64,000 nt of DNA from Phycisphaeraceae bacterium (lineage in GTDB: Bacteria; Planctomycetota; Phycisphaerae; Phycisphaerales; UBA1924), in assembly GCA_019636495.1 (NCBI GenBank), contig JAHBXL010000002.1, positions 62,001 through 126,000 on the forward strand, given 5' to 3'. The notes under the pieces were generated by a model. The model worked only from the letters and a program-made list of their open reading frames with translations. It had not been told where the DNA came from and did not search any database. A program made the translations under genes and the position numbers. This document shows, piece by piece, positions 46,564-55,861 of this stretch (position 1 is the first letter of the stretch; each line of letters begins with the position of its first letter).

Positions 46564-46591
46564 AGTATCGCCCAAAAATCGAGCGATGCAA
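46564..46591 (-). promoter_or_regulatory. Sigma70-like promoter in the 46.5-kb gap
   Basis: Minus strand TTGCAT (46586-46591), 16-base spacer, GATACT (46564-46569), in a locally A+T-richer segment of the otherwise G+C-rich gap. Confidence 0.45.
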
Positions 46592-46692
46592 CATTCTTCG
46601 CAGAATCGGGCCATCCGGTTTCAGCCGAACTCCCCCAGATTCCGCGCATCTGCCAACAAACCCGGCCGCGGCATGAGCAGCCAGCCGTTGGA

Positions 46693-46890
46693 TCAGGACT
46701 GCAACTCGTCAAACGCGCCCTGGGCGGCCTGCTCATCAAGGTACTTCTGGAAATCCCCGGTCTTGTAGGAAATGAAGCAGAACGCGTGGTGCAGCGCGAG
46801 CCACTCCATGTCGGTCGGGTCCTCATCGAGGTCCTTGCGCAGGCGGTTCAACTCCGCCAGGAACATCTCGGCTTTGATCGTCTTGGCCAT
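46693..46890 (-). CDS. Small acidic helical protein, unknown
   Basis: 65 residues, no membrane segment, rich in Asp/Glu and aromatic residues (KDLDEDPTDMEWLALHHAFCFISYKTGDFQKYLDEQ). Conserved-looking codon use and clean start (MAKTIKAEMF) make it a likely real gene. Function not recognised. It lies 13 bases after the ZnuB-like permease on the same strand and may be the last gene of that operon. Confidence 0.6.
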   Translation of the reverse strand: MAKTIKAEMFLAELNRLRKDLDEDPTDMEWLALHHAFCFISYKTGDFQKYLDEQAAQGAFDELQS

Positions 46891-46903
46891 ATCGGACTGT
46901 AGT

Positions 46904-47821
46904 TCAGGCCGCGCGGCGACGCATGAGCCGGCTCCAGCCCGCCGCGGCGAAGAACAGGCCCGTCATCACCAGCACCATGCTCGGACCGGCCTGCCAGTCG
47001 AGTTCGATGCTCGCGGCGAACCCCGCCAGCAACCCGACCACCCCCACAGCCACAGACAGTCCGACGACGTGCCAGAGGCGGTCGCTCAGGCGCATGGCGG
47101 TCGCGCCCGGCAACACGAGCAGCGCGGTGGCGAGAATGACCCCGGCGAGTTTCATGGCCGTCACCACTGACACGGCGAGCACGACCATGAGGGCGAATCG
47201 CATCCGCCGCGCCGGCACGCCGAAGGCCGCGGAGGACTCTTCATCGAATGACCAGAAGAGCATGGGCCTGCGCATCCACCACACCGCCGCGAGCAAGGCG
47301 AACGCCACGCCCCACGCCAGCGCGGCATCGGCTTTGCCCGCGGCGAGAATCGAGCCGAACAGGATCGATTCCCACGAGCGGGCCATCGGCGGGTTGCCCA
47401 TGGATCGGGCGATCGGCTGGCTGACCTGCACCAGCACGGCACCCAGCGCCATCGAGCCGACCAGGAACATGCCGATGGCCGAATCGACGGGCGTGGTGCG
47501 ACGGTCGGAGACGCTGGCCATGCCCAGCGCGGCCAGGACGCAGAAGCCGACGATCACGGCGAACTCGGCCGCCCCGGCGGGCTGGATCGCGCCCAGCGCG
47601 GCGAGCACCGCGGCCACGCCGATGCCGCCGAACGCCGAGTGACTCACTCCCTGGCCGACAAAGCCGAGACGCTTGACGACGACCAGCACGCTCAGCACGC
47701 CGCAGAGCACGACGATGGCCAGCCCCGCGAGCAGCGCGGTGGCGTAGATGGCGCGCATTGCGCTCATGTCCGCGCTGGTGAGCAGTTCGACAAGGGGGCT
47801 GCCGGCGGAGGCGAGGGTCAT
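46904..47821 (-). CDS. znuB: Zinc ABC transporter permease
   Basis: 305 residues with about nine hydrophobic helices. ABC-3 family phrases: GFVGQGVSHSAFGGIGVAAVL, SVVTAMKLAGVILATALLVLPGATAM, LLAGFAASIELDWQAGPSMVLV. It forms the membrane channel for Zn or Mn import. Its ATG overlaps the TGA of the ATPase gene, so translation is coupled. Confidence 0.9.
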   Translation of the reverse strand: MTLASAGSPLVELLTSADMSAMRAIYATALLAGLAIVVLCGVLSVLVVVKRLGFVGQGVSHSAFGGIGVAAVLAALGAIQPAGAAEFAVIVGFCVLAALGMASVSDRRTTPVDSAIGMFLVGSMALGAVLVQVSQPIARSMGNPPMARSWESILFGSILAAGKADAALAWGVAFALLAAVWWMRRPMLFWSFDEESSAAFGVPARRMRFALMVVLAVSVVTAMKLAGVILATALLVLPGATAMRLSDRLWHVVGLSVAVGVVGLLAGFAASIELDWQAGPSMVLVMTGLFFAAAGWSRLMRRRAA

Positions 47822-48717
47822 GGTCTGTCGCCCTCGGGGCCCGATCTTTGCCTTGCCGAGACGCCGAGTTGCACGGGCGGGTGCGCAGGCGTGCCGGCCT
47901 CGGTGCAGCACTCATCCGCGCCGTGGGCGTGCACGTGCATTCCGGTGAGCGTGCCCGGCGCGCCCGCGATTTCGTGGCTGAAGAGTTCGGCCAGAACCTG
48001 CGGGGTCAGTCCCTGGGGCGCGGCGTGGGCGTGCAGCCGTCGCGCCAGACACGCGACACGGTCGCTTCCGGCGACGATTGCGCGCAAGTCGTGGCTCACG
48101 ATGATCATCGTGACGCCCAGTTGCGCATGAACTCGTGCCAGAAGATCGGCGAAGACGCGCTGGCCGGCCGCGTCGATACCAACCATCGGTTCATCAAGTA
48201 CGAGCATTTGCGCACCGGCCGCAAGAGCGCGGGCGATCATCGCACGCTGCAACTGACCGCCGCTGAGTTTGCCGGCGGGACGGTCGGCGAACTCCCGCGC
48301 GCCGACAAGCGTCAGCATCTCTTCGACGCGCTGGGCCGTCTGTCGCGGTACGGTTCGCCACGGCGGAACACGCCACGCCGCGCCGAGCGTGACCAACTCC
48401 CGCACCGACATGGGCATGCCCAGTTCGGCCTCCAGTCGCTGCGGAACATAGCCGACGACGCCGCGGCGACGGGCCTCCTCGGGTGTCATTCCCAGCACGC
48501 GGATCGTGCCAGTGTTCCCGCGAAGCAGCCCCAGAGCGAGGCGCAGGAGCGTGCTCTTGCCGCCGCCGTTGGGGCCGAGGATGCCGAGACGCTCGCCGCG
48601 CTCGACGCGCAGAGTGATGCTCTCGAGCACGGGCGCGGGCGAACCGGGGTATGCAAAGCCCACGCCCGCGCACTCCAGCGCAGGCGCGGCGGCGGTGGTG
48701 TCGGTGGTGGGCGGCAT
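47818..48717 (-). CDS. znuC: Zinc ABC transporter ATPase with His/Cys-rich tail
   Basis: 299 residues. Walker A GPNGGGKST, signature LSGGQLQRAMIARAL, Walker B MLVLDEPMVGID, switch His IIVSHDLR. The core ends near residue 250; the extra tail contains GMHVHAHGADECC, a likely metal-binding patch that could sense or buffer zinc. Usual ZnuC lacks such a tail of this size. Middle gene of znuA-znuC-znuB. Confidence 0.9.
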   Translation of the reverse strand: MPPTTDTTAAAPALECAGVGFAYPGSPAPVLESITLRVERGERLGILGPNGGGKSTLLRLALGLLRGNTGTIRVLGMTPEEARRRGVVGYVPQRLEAELGMPMSVRELVTLGAAWRVPPWRTVPRQTAQRVEEMLTLVGAREFADRPAGKLSGGQLQRAMIARALAAGAQMLVLDEPMVGIDAAGQRVFADLLARVHAQLGVTMIIVSHDLRAIVAGSDRVACLARRLHAHAAPQGLTPQVLAELFSHEIAGAPGTLTGMHVHAHGADECCTEAGTPAHPPVQLGVSARQRSGPEGDRP

Positions 48718-48747
48718 TCGGCGGTCGCGAACGCGGGCGGCGAGGGC

Positions 48748-49701
48748 CTATCGGGCCTGCTTCTCTCCGAGGCCCTTCTTGAGCGATTCGAGATTCTGCT
48801 CCATCATGCTAAACCAGTCGCCGTCGCCGAGCGGGTCGAGCGTCAGCACGGGCACCCTCGCCTGGTCGGCGATGCGTTTGCCCGCCGCGGGAGAGAGTTG
48901 CGGCTCGACGAACACGGCCCTGGCGCCGCGCTTGGCGATCGCGGCGACCGCGCTCTGCACGGCCTTGTGAGTCGGCTCCTGCGCGGTGAGTCCGGCGATC
49001 GCGATGGTGCTGAGCGAATAGCGACGCGCCATCCAGCCGTAGGCATCGTGACCGACGACGATGGTGCGCACCTGCGCGTTCTCCGCGGCGGCCCGGTACG
49101 CGGTGTCGATCGCGTCGATCCGCTCGGCCTGTTTCTTCGCCGCGGCCAGGGCGGGGTGCTCGTCGGCCGTGCCGGCGGCATCGGGGAATCGCTCGGCGAT
49201 CCTGGCCGCGAGTTTCTCGGTGAACTGTTTGACCATGACCGGGTCGAGCCAGAGGTGCGGGTCCGACTCGTGGTTGCAGCAGGAGCCATCGGACTTTTGC
49301 GTGTGCGATGTGTGCTCGTGCGCGATGACGACGCCGACCAGGTCGGCGAACTTCAGCGCGAGTCGCTTGTCGTTCCTGTTCTGGGCGAGGAACTTGTCAA
49401 TCTGCGGCTCGAGCCCGAGTCCGACCGTGACGACGAGGTCGGCGTTCTGCATCGCGGCGAGTTTGCTCGGCGGGGCCTCGTAGCCGTGCTCGCTCACGCC
49501 CGGCGGCACGATCATCTCGACCGTGCTGCCCGCCGGCAGGAGCGGTTCGACCAGACCCTTGAGCGGGGCGATGGAGACGACTGCGCGGAGCGGGCGTTCG
49601 CCCGCGGGCGCGGCCATGGCGCGGCCGGGCGCGGCGAGCAGCGGCAGGCTCAACAGGGCGACGCACACGGCGCGCACGGCGGAGAGGAGGGTGGTGCTCA
49701 T
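48748..49701 (-). CDS. znuA: Zinc-binding periplasmic lipoprotein/solute-binding protein
   Basis: 317 residues, cluster A-I binding protein. Signal peptide (AVCVALLSLPLLAAPGRAMA). Metal ligands expected: His in SEHGYEAPPS, His in SDPHLWLDP, His in VVGHDAYGWMARRY, acidic residue late. A short His/Cys-rich loop (HEHTSHTQKSDGSCCNHE) typical of zinc-specific ZnuA precedes DPHLWLDP. First gene of the operon. ATG 49701 has TACTGT 5 bases upstream and a Fur/Zur-like palindrome behind it. Confidence 0.92.
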   Translation of the reverse strand: MSTTLLSAVRAVCVALLSLPLLAAPGRAMAAPAGERPLRAVVSIAPLKGLVEPLLPAGSTVEMIVPPGVSEHGYEAPPSKLAAMQNADLVVTVGLGLEPQIDKFLAQNRNDKRLALKFADLVGVVIAHEHTSHTQKSDGSCCNHESDPHLWLDPVMVKQFTEKLAARIAERFPDAAGTADEHPALAAAKKQAERIDAIDTAYRAAAENAQVRTIVVGHDAYGWMARRYSLSTIAIAGLTAQEPTHKAVQSAVAAIAKRGARAVFVEPQLSPAAGKRIADQARVPVLTLDPLGDGDWFSMMEQNLESLKKGLGEKQAR

Positions 49702-49706
49702 GACCA

Positions 49707-49712
49707 ACAGTA
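49707..49712 (-). promoter_or_regulatory. TACTGT -10-like box, 5 bases before the znuA ATG
   Basis: Minus strand, TACTGT-TGGTC-ATG, placing the start codon at about the transcription start. Confidence 0.35.
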
Positions 49713-49732
49713 TTGCCGGGTTCCGGCGCAGA

Positions 49733-49747
49733 TGCAACTGAGTGGCA
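49733..49747. promoter_or_regulatory. 7-1-7 palindrome, candidate Zur operator for znuA
   Basis: TGCAACT-G-AGTGGCA, one mismatch in seven pairs. The 7-1-7 layout is that of Fur-family boxes. It lies about 30 bases upstream of the znuA start, where it would cover the -35 region. Confidence 0.45.
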
Positions 49748-49770
49748 AAAGCCGGTCGGGTTCTCGGTCC

Positions 49771-50430
49771 CTACTCCCCGCGCTGCTGGGCATCGCGCTT
49801 GGCCTGGGCCGCACGGTGAGCCCCCCGCGCGTGACCGCGGATCCGGGCGTTGGCGGTCCCGGCGTAGATGTTCTTCAGGCGCTGGCCCTTGGAGTTGTCC
49901 GAATAGGCTGCGCGGGACAGGTCGCGGGCGTGCACGCGAGCGGTCACATCGACTCGGCCCGCGGCCAAGATCGGCGAGGCCGCGCCGTTCACGCCGACAC
50001 GCCCCAGCAGGGACGATGCGACCGCCTTGCGCGCGGGCGCGGCCTTGCCCGAAACGGACCTGGCCGGAGCGGCCTTGACGGGCGCCGCCTTGGCCTTGGC
50101 CTTGGCCTTGACTTTGGGCTTGGCCGCCTTGCGGGTCGAGACACCCGTACGGCCGAGCGCGGCCTCGTAGCGCTCGAGCGTCTGCTCGAACAGCGCAAGT
50201 TTGACCTTGGTGTTCTTGTTGTTCGCGCCGCCGCGACCCTCGCCGCGCTGCCGCGCCGAGGCACGCTGTTTCTTGGCGAGCGTCCGGAACTTGTCGCGCA
50301 GTTTGCGGGCCCGCGCCACGGCGGCGCGCACCTGCGCAGCACTGAGTTGGGAAATCTCCGACGCGGTCGCGCCGCGAACCACTTCGTACTCCGCCGCGGT
50401 GCAGATTTTCCTCGCCTGGTCCGCTCGCAT
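49771..50430 (-). CDS. Basic Ala/Lys-rich protein, possibly nucleic-acid binding
   Basis: 219 residues. The N-terminal 100 residues are helical and charged (AAQVRAAVARARKLRDKFRTLAKKQ). A low-complexity Lys/Ala/Pro stretch around residues 120-150 (KPKVKAKAKAKAAPVKAA) resembles histone-H1-like tails. The C-terminus is again basic (RIRGHARGAHRAAQAKRD). Likely binds DNA or RNA through charge; no defined fold recognised. ATG 50430 follows AAGGAG. It lies between znuA and gyrA, on the same strand as both. Confidence 0.65.
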   Translation of the reverse strand: MRADQARKICTAAEYEVVRGATASEISQLSAAQVRAAVARARKLRDKFRTLAKKQRASARQRGEGRGGANNKNTKVKLALFEQTLERYEAALGRTGVSTRKAAKPKVKAKAKAKAAPVKAAPARSVSGKAAPARKAVASSLLGRVGVNGAASPILAAGRVDVTARVHARDLSRAAYSDNSKGQRLKNIYAGTANARIRGHARGAHRAAQAKRDAQQRGE

Positions 50431-50528
50431 GGTGTCCGCTCCTTGAACGATCGCTGTGTGAGTTGCTCGCGGCCAACCAAGCCGCCGCAAAGACCCAGTA
50501 CTCTACCCGCGCGCCGCGGCCGGGTTGC

Positions 50529-53408
50529 TCACTCGCCCGCGGCGACGCGTGCCGCGGCGACGACCTTGTCGCCCTCGTCAAGTTTCACGATGCGCACGCC
50601 CTGTGTGCCGCGGCCGGTTTCGCGGATCTCGCCGACGGGCATGCGCACGGTCATTCCGCCGCGGCTGGTGACGACAACGTCGTCGCCCGTCCACACGCCC
50701 AGCGCGGCGACCGCTCGCCCGTTGCGCTCCGACGTGTTGATATCGACCCGGCCCTTGCCGCCGCGAGACTGCGACCGCATCGGCCCGTTCTCGGGGGCCA
50801 CGCGGTACTCATCGACAAGCGTGCGCTTGCCGTACCCGTTCTCGCAGATGGTGAGCAGCGCGAGCGTGGGATCGATGGTGATGGTCTCGTCGCCCTCGCG
50901 GCGCATCGGGACACGCACCGCGCCGATGACCTCGTCGCCGTCGGCCAGTTCGATGCCCTTGACGCCCGCCGCGGGACGGCCCATGACGCGGACGTCCTGC
51001 TCATCAAACCGGATGGACATGCCCTCGGCCGTGGCCAGCAAGATGTCGTCGTTGCCGGTGGTCTCCAGCACGTCGAGCAGGCGGTCGTCTTCCTTCAGGC
51101 CAACGGCGATCAGGCCGCTCTTGTGGACGTTGCGATAGTCCTTCAGCGGCGTGCGCTTGACGATTCCCTGCGCGGAGACAAACGTGAGGTAGGTGCTGCC
51201 GGCCTCGAAGTTCTTCACCGGCAGGAACGCCCGGACCGTCTCGCCCTCCTTCAGGTCGATGAAGTTGACGATCGGCCGGCCCTTGCTGGTCCGCGGCAGT
51301 TCCGGCAGTTCGTACACCCGGATCTTGAACACGCGCCCGGTGTTCGTGAAGCAGAGCAGGTCGTCGTGCGTGGAGGCGACGAACATGTGCTCGATGAAGT
51401 CGTCGTCCTTGGTCGCGCCGCCGATGATGCCCTTGCCGCCGCGGCCCTGCTGGCGATAGGTCGAGAGCGCGACGCGTTTGGCGTAGCCCTGGTTCGAGAT
51501 GGTGACGGCCATGTCCTCGACCTGGATGAGGTGCTCGAGGTTGATGTTGGCGCCGTCGCCGCCTTCCTGGATTTCGGTCAGCCGCTCGCCGAGCCGGCCG
51601 CCGTAGCGGGCCTTCATCTGCTCGCAGTCGGCGATGATGATCGCATCGACGCGCGCGGGCGTGGCGAGAATGTCCTCAAAGTCGGCGATCTGCTCGACAA
51701 CCTGCCGGTAGTCATCCACCAGCCGCTCGATCTCCAGCCCGACGAGCTGCGACAGCCGCATGTTGCAGATCGTCTCGGCCTGCACGCGCGACAGCGTGAT
51801 CCCGCCTCCCCCCTCCCGCGCCTCGGCCCGCCGCACCTGATCCATCAGTCGCGCGGGGATCTTCGAGGCAAACGGATGCGAGCCCGCGATGCGGAACCGC
51901 TTCTCCATCAGTTTGTCGAGCGCCTCGGCACGGGTCTGGCTCGAACGGATGAGCCTGATCACCTCGTCGATATCGCAGACCGCGAAGATCATGCCCTCCA
52001 GCACGTGGGCCCGCTTCTTGGCCTCGGCAAGCAGGAACGCGGTGCGGCGGCGGATCACCTCGCCCCGGTGGGCGATGTAGTAGGTGATCAGTTCCTTGAG
52101 GCTCAGCGTCCGCGGCTGGCGATTCACCAGCGCGATGTTGGAGATGCTGAAGGTCTGCTGCAGCGGCGTGAACTCGTACAACTGGTTCTCGACGACCGCC
52201 GGATCGGCGCCGCGCTTGAGTTCGATCACCACGCGCACCGGACTCTTGGCCGAACTTTCATCTCGAGCATCGGAGATGTCGGTGATCTTGCCCGCCTCGA
52301 TGGCATCGCTGATGCGCTCGATCAGCGTCGTCAGGCCGAGGTTGTACGGGATCTTCTCGATGATCAACTGCTGACGGTCTTTCGAGCCCTCCAGCGGCTC
52401 GACTCGCACGCGGCCGCGGAGCGTCACCTTGCCGCGCCCCGTCGCATAGGCATCGACAATGCCGCCGATCCCGAGCACCAGCCCGCCGGTCGGGAAGTCC
52501 GGCCCCTTCATGCCGCGGCGAAGCACCTTGCCCTCGGCGTCCATCACATCCTGCATGAGTTCCGAGAGCGCGATCTCGGGCTTCTCGACGACGCGGATGA
52601 TCGAATCGAGCACCTCGACCGGGTTGTTCGGCGAGAGCGAGGTGGCCATGCCGACGGCGATGCCCACGCCGCCGTTGACCAGCAGGTTCGGGAACTTGCC
52701 CGGCAGGACGGTCGGCTCCATGAGCCGGTCGTCGTAGTTGGGCTGCATGTCCACCGTGTCGAGGTTCAGGTCCTCGAGCATGTCCACCGCGGCCTGGGTC
52801 ATGCGGGCCTCGGTGTATCGCATCGCCGCCGGCGGGTCGGGCGCGATCGAGCCGAAGTTGCCCTGCGGGTCCACCAGCGTGATGCGCATGCGCCAGTTCT
52901 GGCCCATGTTCGTCATCGTGGGATAGATGACCGACTCGCCGTGCGGGTGATAGTTGCCCGAGGTGTCGCCGCAGATCTTGGCGCACTTGAGGTGCTTCTT
53001 ACCCGGCGTCAGTTTCAGGTCGTTCATCGCGACCAAGATGCGCCGCTGCGAAGGCTTGAGCCCATCGCGGACATCGGGCAGGGCCCGGTCCATGATCGTG
53101 CTCATCGCGTACGTGAGGTACGAATCCTGGAGTTCTCGCTCCAGATTGAGATCGACAATGTGTCCTCCCCCGCTGCTGCCGCCGCCCCCCCCTCCATCCG
53201 CGCCCGCGCCGCCGTTGCCGTTTCCATCATCGGGCGGCATCGCGCCGCCGGAACCCGCGCCGGCCTGCGCCGCCGCGGCATCGTTCACGGCGTCGCCATT
53301 TGTCCCGCCGCGAGTGGGCTTGCCGCCATTGGCGGGCACTTCGGTCGGCACCCGTGCGCCGGCCGTCGAGACCGAGCCGGAAGCGGGAGACGTGGGAGAA
53401 TCGGGCAT
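50529..53408 (-). CDS. gyrA: DNA gyrase subunit A with N-terminal low-complexity extension
   Basis: 959 residues. Catalytic Tyr198 in [10 protein letters not shown]; the GyrA-box QQGRGGKG in the C-terminal wrapping domain separates it from topoisomerase IV. It cuts and passes DNA to add negative supercoils with GyrB. About 80 residues precede the normal start of homology ([15 protein letters not shown]), rich in Gly, Ala, Asn and Pro with a Gly6 run. Aligning [11 protein letters not shown] with E. coli HPHGDSAVYDT puts Ser at the position of Ser83 and Pro163 at that of Asp87, a quinolone-contact residue. ATG 53408 follows AGAGGAA. Confidence 0.95.
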   Translation of the reverse strand: MPDSPTSPASGSVSTAGARVPTEVPANGGKPTRGGTNGDAVNDAAAAQAGAGSGGAMPPDDGNGNGGAGADGGGGGGSSGGGHIVDLNLERELQDSYLTYAMSTIMDRALPDVRDGLKPSQRRILVAMNDLKLTPGKKHLKCAKICGDTSGNYHPHGESVIYPTMTNMGQNWRMRITLVDPQGNFGSIAPDPPAAMRYTEARMTQAAVDMLEDLNLDTVDMQPNYDDRLMEPTVLPGKFPNLLVNGGVGIAVGMATSLSPNNPVEVLDSIIRVVEKPEIALSELMQDVMDAEGKVLRRGMKGPDFPTGGLVLGIGGIVDAYATGRGKVTLRGRVRVEPLEGSKDRQQLIIEKIPYNLGLTTLIERISDAIEAGKITDISDARDESSAKSPVRVVIELKRGADPAVVENQLYEFTPLQQTFSISNIALVNRQPRTLSLKELITYYIAHRGEVIRRRTAFLLAEAKKRAHVLEGMIFAVCDIDEVIRLIRSSQTRAEALDKLMEKRFRIAGSHPFASKIPARLMDQVRRAEAREGGGGITLSRVQAETICNMRLSQLVGLEIERLVDDYRQVVEQIADFEDILATPARVDAIIIADCEQMKARYGGRLGERLTEIQEGGDGANINLEHLIQVEDMAVTISNQGYAKRVALSTYRQQGRGGKGIIGGATKDDDFIEHMFVASTHDDLLCFTNTGRVFKIRVYELPELPRTSKGRPIVNFIDLKEGETVRAFLPVKNFEAGSTYLTFVSAQGIVKRTPLKDYRNVHKSGLIAVGLKEDDRLLDVLETTGNDDILLATAEGMSIRFDEQDVRVMGRPAAGVKGIELADGDEVIGAVRVPMRREGDETITIDPTLALLTICENGYGKRTLVDEYRVAPENGPMRSQSRGGKGRVDINTSERNGRAVAALGVWTGDDVVVTSRGGMTVRMPVGEIRETGRGTQGVRIVKLDEGDKVVAAARVAAGE

Positions 53409-53631
53409 CGAGTTCCTCTGCTCACTGGGGCCTCGCGGCGGAGCCGCGAATGCCAAAACCGACCGCCGAAACCGCCGCGAACACGACTCCCAAAGGGCGC
53501 GGTGTGCAGCCGGAAATGATAGGCAAAACGGTTGGAAATTTCCCGTGCGCGCGGTGTTCTCCGGACCCCGGAAACGGCCAGCGCGCACGCGAGCGTTGCA
53601 GGCCGCGGCGGATCTTCGGGAAAGTCGTGCT

Positions 53632-55779
53632 TCAGCGAGGGGGCGCGGGCGACTCGGCGGGTTTGGTGAGCGCATCCAGCGACCGGATCGCCTCGGTTAA
53701 CAGCAGCAGCGAGAGGCTGGTCGCATCGGGCGGGAGGGTGAAATCCCACGGCGCAGCGCGCACACCCCCCACCGCCGCGGCGGGGTCGAGCGCCATCCAG
53801 CCGATCGAATCATCGGCCTGCAACTGACGGATGAAGCGGATCGCCTCCAGCAGTTTCACGAGTTCCGTCATGCGCTCGTGCGGATCGGTGAGGCGGTCAT
53901 CGCGCAGCATGGTGGCGATGAACGCCAGCGGCCGGGCGCTCTGCCAGGTCGGCAAGGGCGACCGCCCCTTCGTGAAAACGATGCCGCCGGCGAAGTCGGG
54001 CGTCTCCTCGGCATCGGCCGCGCTGATCATGTGCTCCCACACCTGTCGGCGCATCTCTCGCAGGGCGATGGCGGAGGGGATGTCGGCGGGCTTGCCGTCG
54101 AGTTGCTGCTTGTGGCGAGCGAGTTCGATCTCGGCCCAGCCGAGCCAGGGCATGTGGGAGACCATGTGGCCTTGTGGGATGGTGCCGATCCATGTCCGGA
54201 CCTGCTGCTCCACATCTTGAAGCGAACGGCGCGGACCGTCCTGACCCAGTGGCCGGGACTGCGGAAACAAGGCGTAGGCCAGAGCACAGGCTCCGTGCGC
54301 TGATTGCGGAACTCCACCAAACATCTCGCCATCAGGCCATTCTCGAAAGAACAGCGACTTGACCGGTTCACACAGTGAGGCCGCCATGCAGTCCGCCGGA
54401 TCAAACGGCATCTGAAGCACAGACTCCGGCTGGCTCGCCGCGGCAACGAGGAACAAAGCGGTCTCAGAATCGCCCTGATACCGATAGGAGTGTCGGCACA
54501 CGACCTCCGCAGTAGACGCCCATGCCGCGTGCAGCCGCGTCTTGCTCGTTTTCGAAATCAGTGCGGGCCCGAGGTCGCCATATCGCTGGAGAGCCAGCAG
54601 CGCGAGCGCCGTCGATTCGATCGACGCCTTGCCTTGAATGTGCCGCGCCGGGTCAACCGGGTCATAAGAGTAACCCCATCCGAGTCCGACATTGGGGCTG
54701 TCAGCGCGGCGTGCCAAGTGCTCCGCCATCGCCGCGGCCATGCGGTGCAGTTCCGCCGCGGTGATCTCGGACTGCGCGATGAGCCGCGCGCCGCGGTGCA
54801 GGAAGACCGGGGCCGCGCCGGGCGCACACTGCGCCAAGTGCGTGGTGCGGAAGCGGTACATCCGCAGCGCGTGGCGCGTGCGGATGTTCGCCGGCGGCTC
54901 GAGCGCGGCCGCCGCGCCGCCCTCGCCGATCACCTTTGCGCACAGCCCGCCGAGCGTGCGGTGCGGCAGCGCGGCCGTTGCCATCATGAACGTCGGAAAC
55001 GCCGGCTCGAGCGCGCCCGCCGCACCGTCCTTGGGCCGGATGCGCACCGCGACACCATCGAGCCCGGGCGCGAGCATGATCTCCGCCTCTTCCCACGTTC
55101 GCGGCTCGAAGATCATCATGGGGCCGGCAAGCTCAAGGCTGATCAACATCCGCCGCGCATACGCCACGATCGCGGCATCGCGCGTCGCATCGTTTGGCAG
55201 CACCAGCCGCGATTCGGCCTGCGCCATCGCCTCGCGCGCGGCCAGCGCCAGCATCGCCGCGCTGTTGGCACGGGCATCGGACTCGGGCGCGAACACCTGG
55301 CCGCGGCCGATCCACTGGCCATCGAGGCGGATCTGGATGTGCACGCCGGCAAACGGCGCTGCGGCAGCATCGCCGACAGGGGCGGCCCCGGCCGCATCGG
55401 ACACACGCCACGCGCGGACCCACTCATCCACTTGCTGATACGCGGCCATCGTCGCGGCGGGCGGGGGGACCGGGGCAGCCGCACCCACCTGCTCACGGTC
55501 GCCCACAACGGTCCGAGAACCGGGTCGGTGCTCGTTCACTGTCGGGGTGGCGGCGAGCGCATCGCGGCCGGCGGTCAGCAGGACAATGATGACCAGCACC
55601 GCGAATGTTGCCTCGCGGAAACACGCCGCGAGGCGTTGCGGCAACGCGGGTTGTGCGGTTTGTGCGTTACTGGACCCTGACCCCGCCGTACGGGGCTTGG
55701 GCAAAGAGTTGGCATGGGGGCGGAATCCGTGGCATGGGTGTTGTATCCAAGTCCCTTGCACAACTGGAGATATGGTCAT
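53632..55779 (-). CDS. Exported protein of unknown function, toroid-like C-terminal part
   Basis: About 715 residues if started at ATG 55779 (GAGGG upstream). A TTG at 55644 would start just before the hydrophobic segment (FAVLVIIVLLTAGRDALA) and look like a normal signal peptide, so the true start may be there. Residues after about 320 have alpha/alpha-toroid features of prenyltransferase-like folds: VGLGWGYSYDP...IESTALALLALQRYGD and GGIVFTKG...LPTWQSARPLAFIATML. An earlier block (FAGVHIQIRLDGQWIGRGQVF) is beta-rich. No catalytic motif recognised. It lies between gyrA and thiC on the same strand. Confidence 0.6.
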   Translation of the reverse strand: MTISPVVQGTWIQHPCHGFRPHANSLPKPRTAGSGSSNAQTAQPALPQRLAACFREATFAVLVIIVLLTAGRDALAATPTVNEHRPGSRTVVGDREQVGAAAPVPPPAATMAAYQQVDEWVRAWRVSDAAGAAPVGDAAAAPFAGVHIQIRLDGQWIGRGQVFAPESDARANSAAMLALAAREAMAQAESRLVLPNDATRDAAIVAYARRMLISLELAGPMMIFEPRTWEEAEIMLAPGLDGVAVRIRPKDGAAGALEPAFPTFMMATAALPHRTLGGLCAKVIGEGGAAAALEPPANIRTRHALRMYRFRTTHLAQCAPGAAPVFLHRGARLIAQSEITAAELHRMAAAMAEHLARRADSPNVGLGWGYSYDPVDPARHIQGKASIESTALALLALQRYGDLGPALISKTSKTRLHAAWASTAEVVCRHSYRYQGDSETALFLVAAASQPESVLQMPFDPADCMAASLCEPVKSLFFREWPDGEMFGGVPQSAHGACALAYALFPQSRPLGQDGPRRSLQDVEQQVRTWIGTIPQGHMVSHMPWLGWAEIELARHKQQLDGKPADIPSAIALREMRRQVWEHMISAADAEETPDFAGGIVFTKGRSPLPTWQSARPLAFIATMLRDDRLTDPHERMTELVKLLEAIRFIRQLQADDSIGWMALDPAAAVGGVRAAPWDFTLPPDATSLSLLLLTEAIRSLDALTKPAESPAPPR

Positions 55780-55861
55780 GATCGCAGCCCTCACCCAGAT
55801 CACCGAGAATCGCCGGAAGATCGCGTTGCTGGCTCTGCTGAGTTTCATCGCCCTGTGCTGA
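55772..55861 (+). CDS. Possible 29-residue membrane peptide
   Basis: ATG 55772 to TGA 55859-55861, preceded by CTGGAGA. It encodes MVMIAALTQITENRRKI then a hydrophobic end ALLALLSFIALC. The form is that of small membrane peptides, but nothing else supports it and it overlaps the possible 5' end of the opposite-strand gene. Confidence 0.25.
   Translation: MVMIAALTQITENRRKIALLALLSFIALC

Larger units (their letters stand above)
46183..46692. other. 510-bp stretch without a recognised gene
   Basis: Between prpB and the small gene at 46693-46890, both on the minus strand. It contains a promoter-like pair, a long G+C-rich region with several hairpins, an exact complement of the 16S rRNA tail, and an intrinsic terminator, all oriented on the minus strand (separate entries). 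No tRNA or known structured RNA was recognised. Confidence 0.6.

Noticed and set aside
47848..51138. Open frame of more than 1000 codons on the plus strand across znuC, znuA and the basic protein gene
   Set aside because: It is antisense to well-supported genes, spans several of them, and has the Arg/Ala/His-rich content of a shadow frame in G+C-rich DNA.
50463..53519. Open frame of about 1000 codons antisense to gyrA
   Set aside because: Exact shadow of gyrA with no domain motif.
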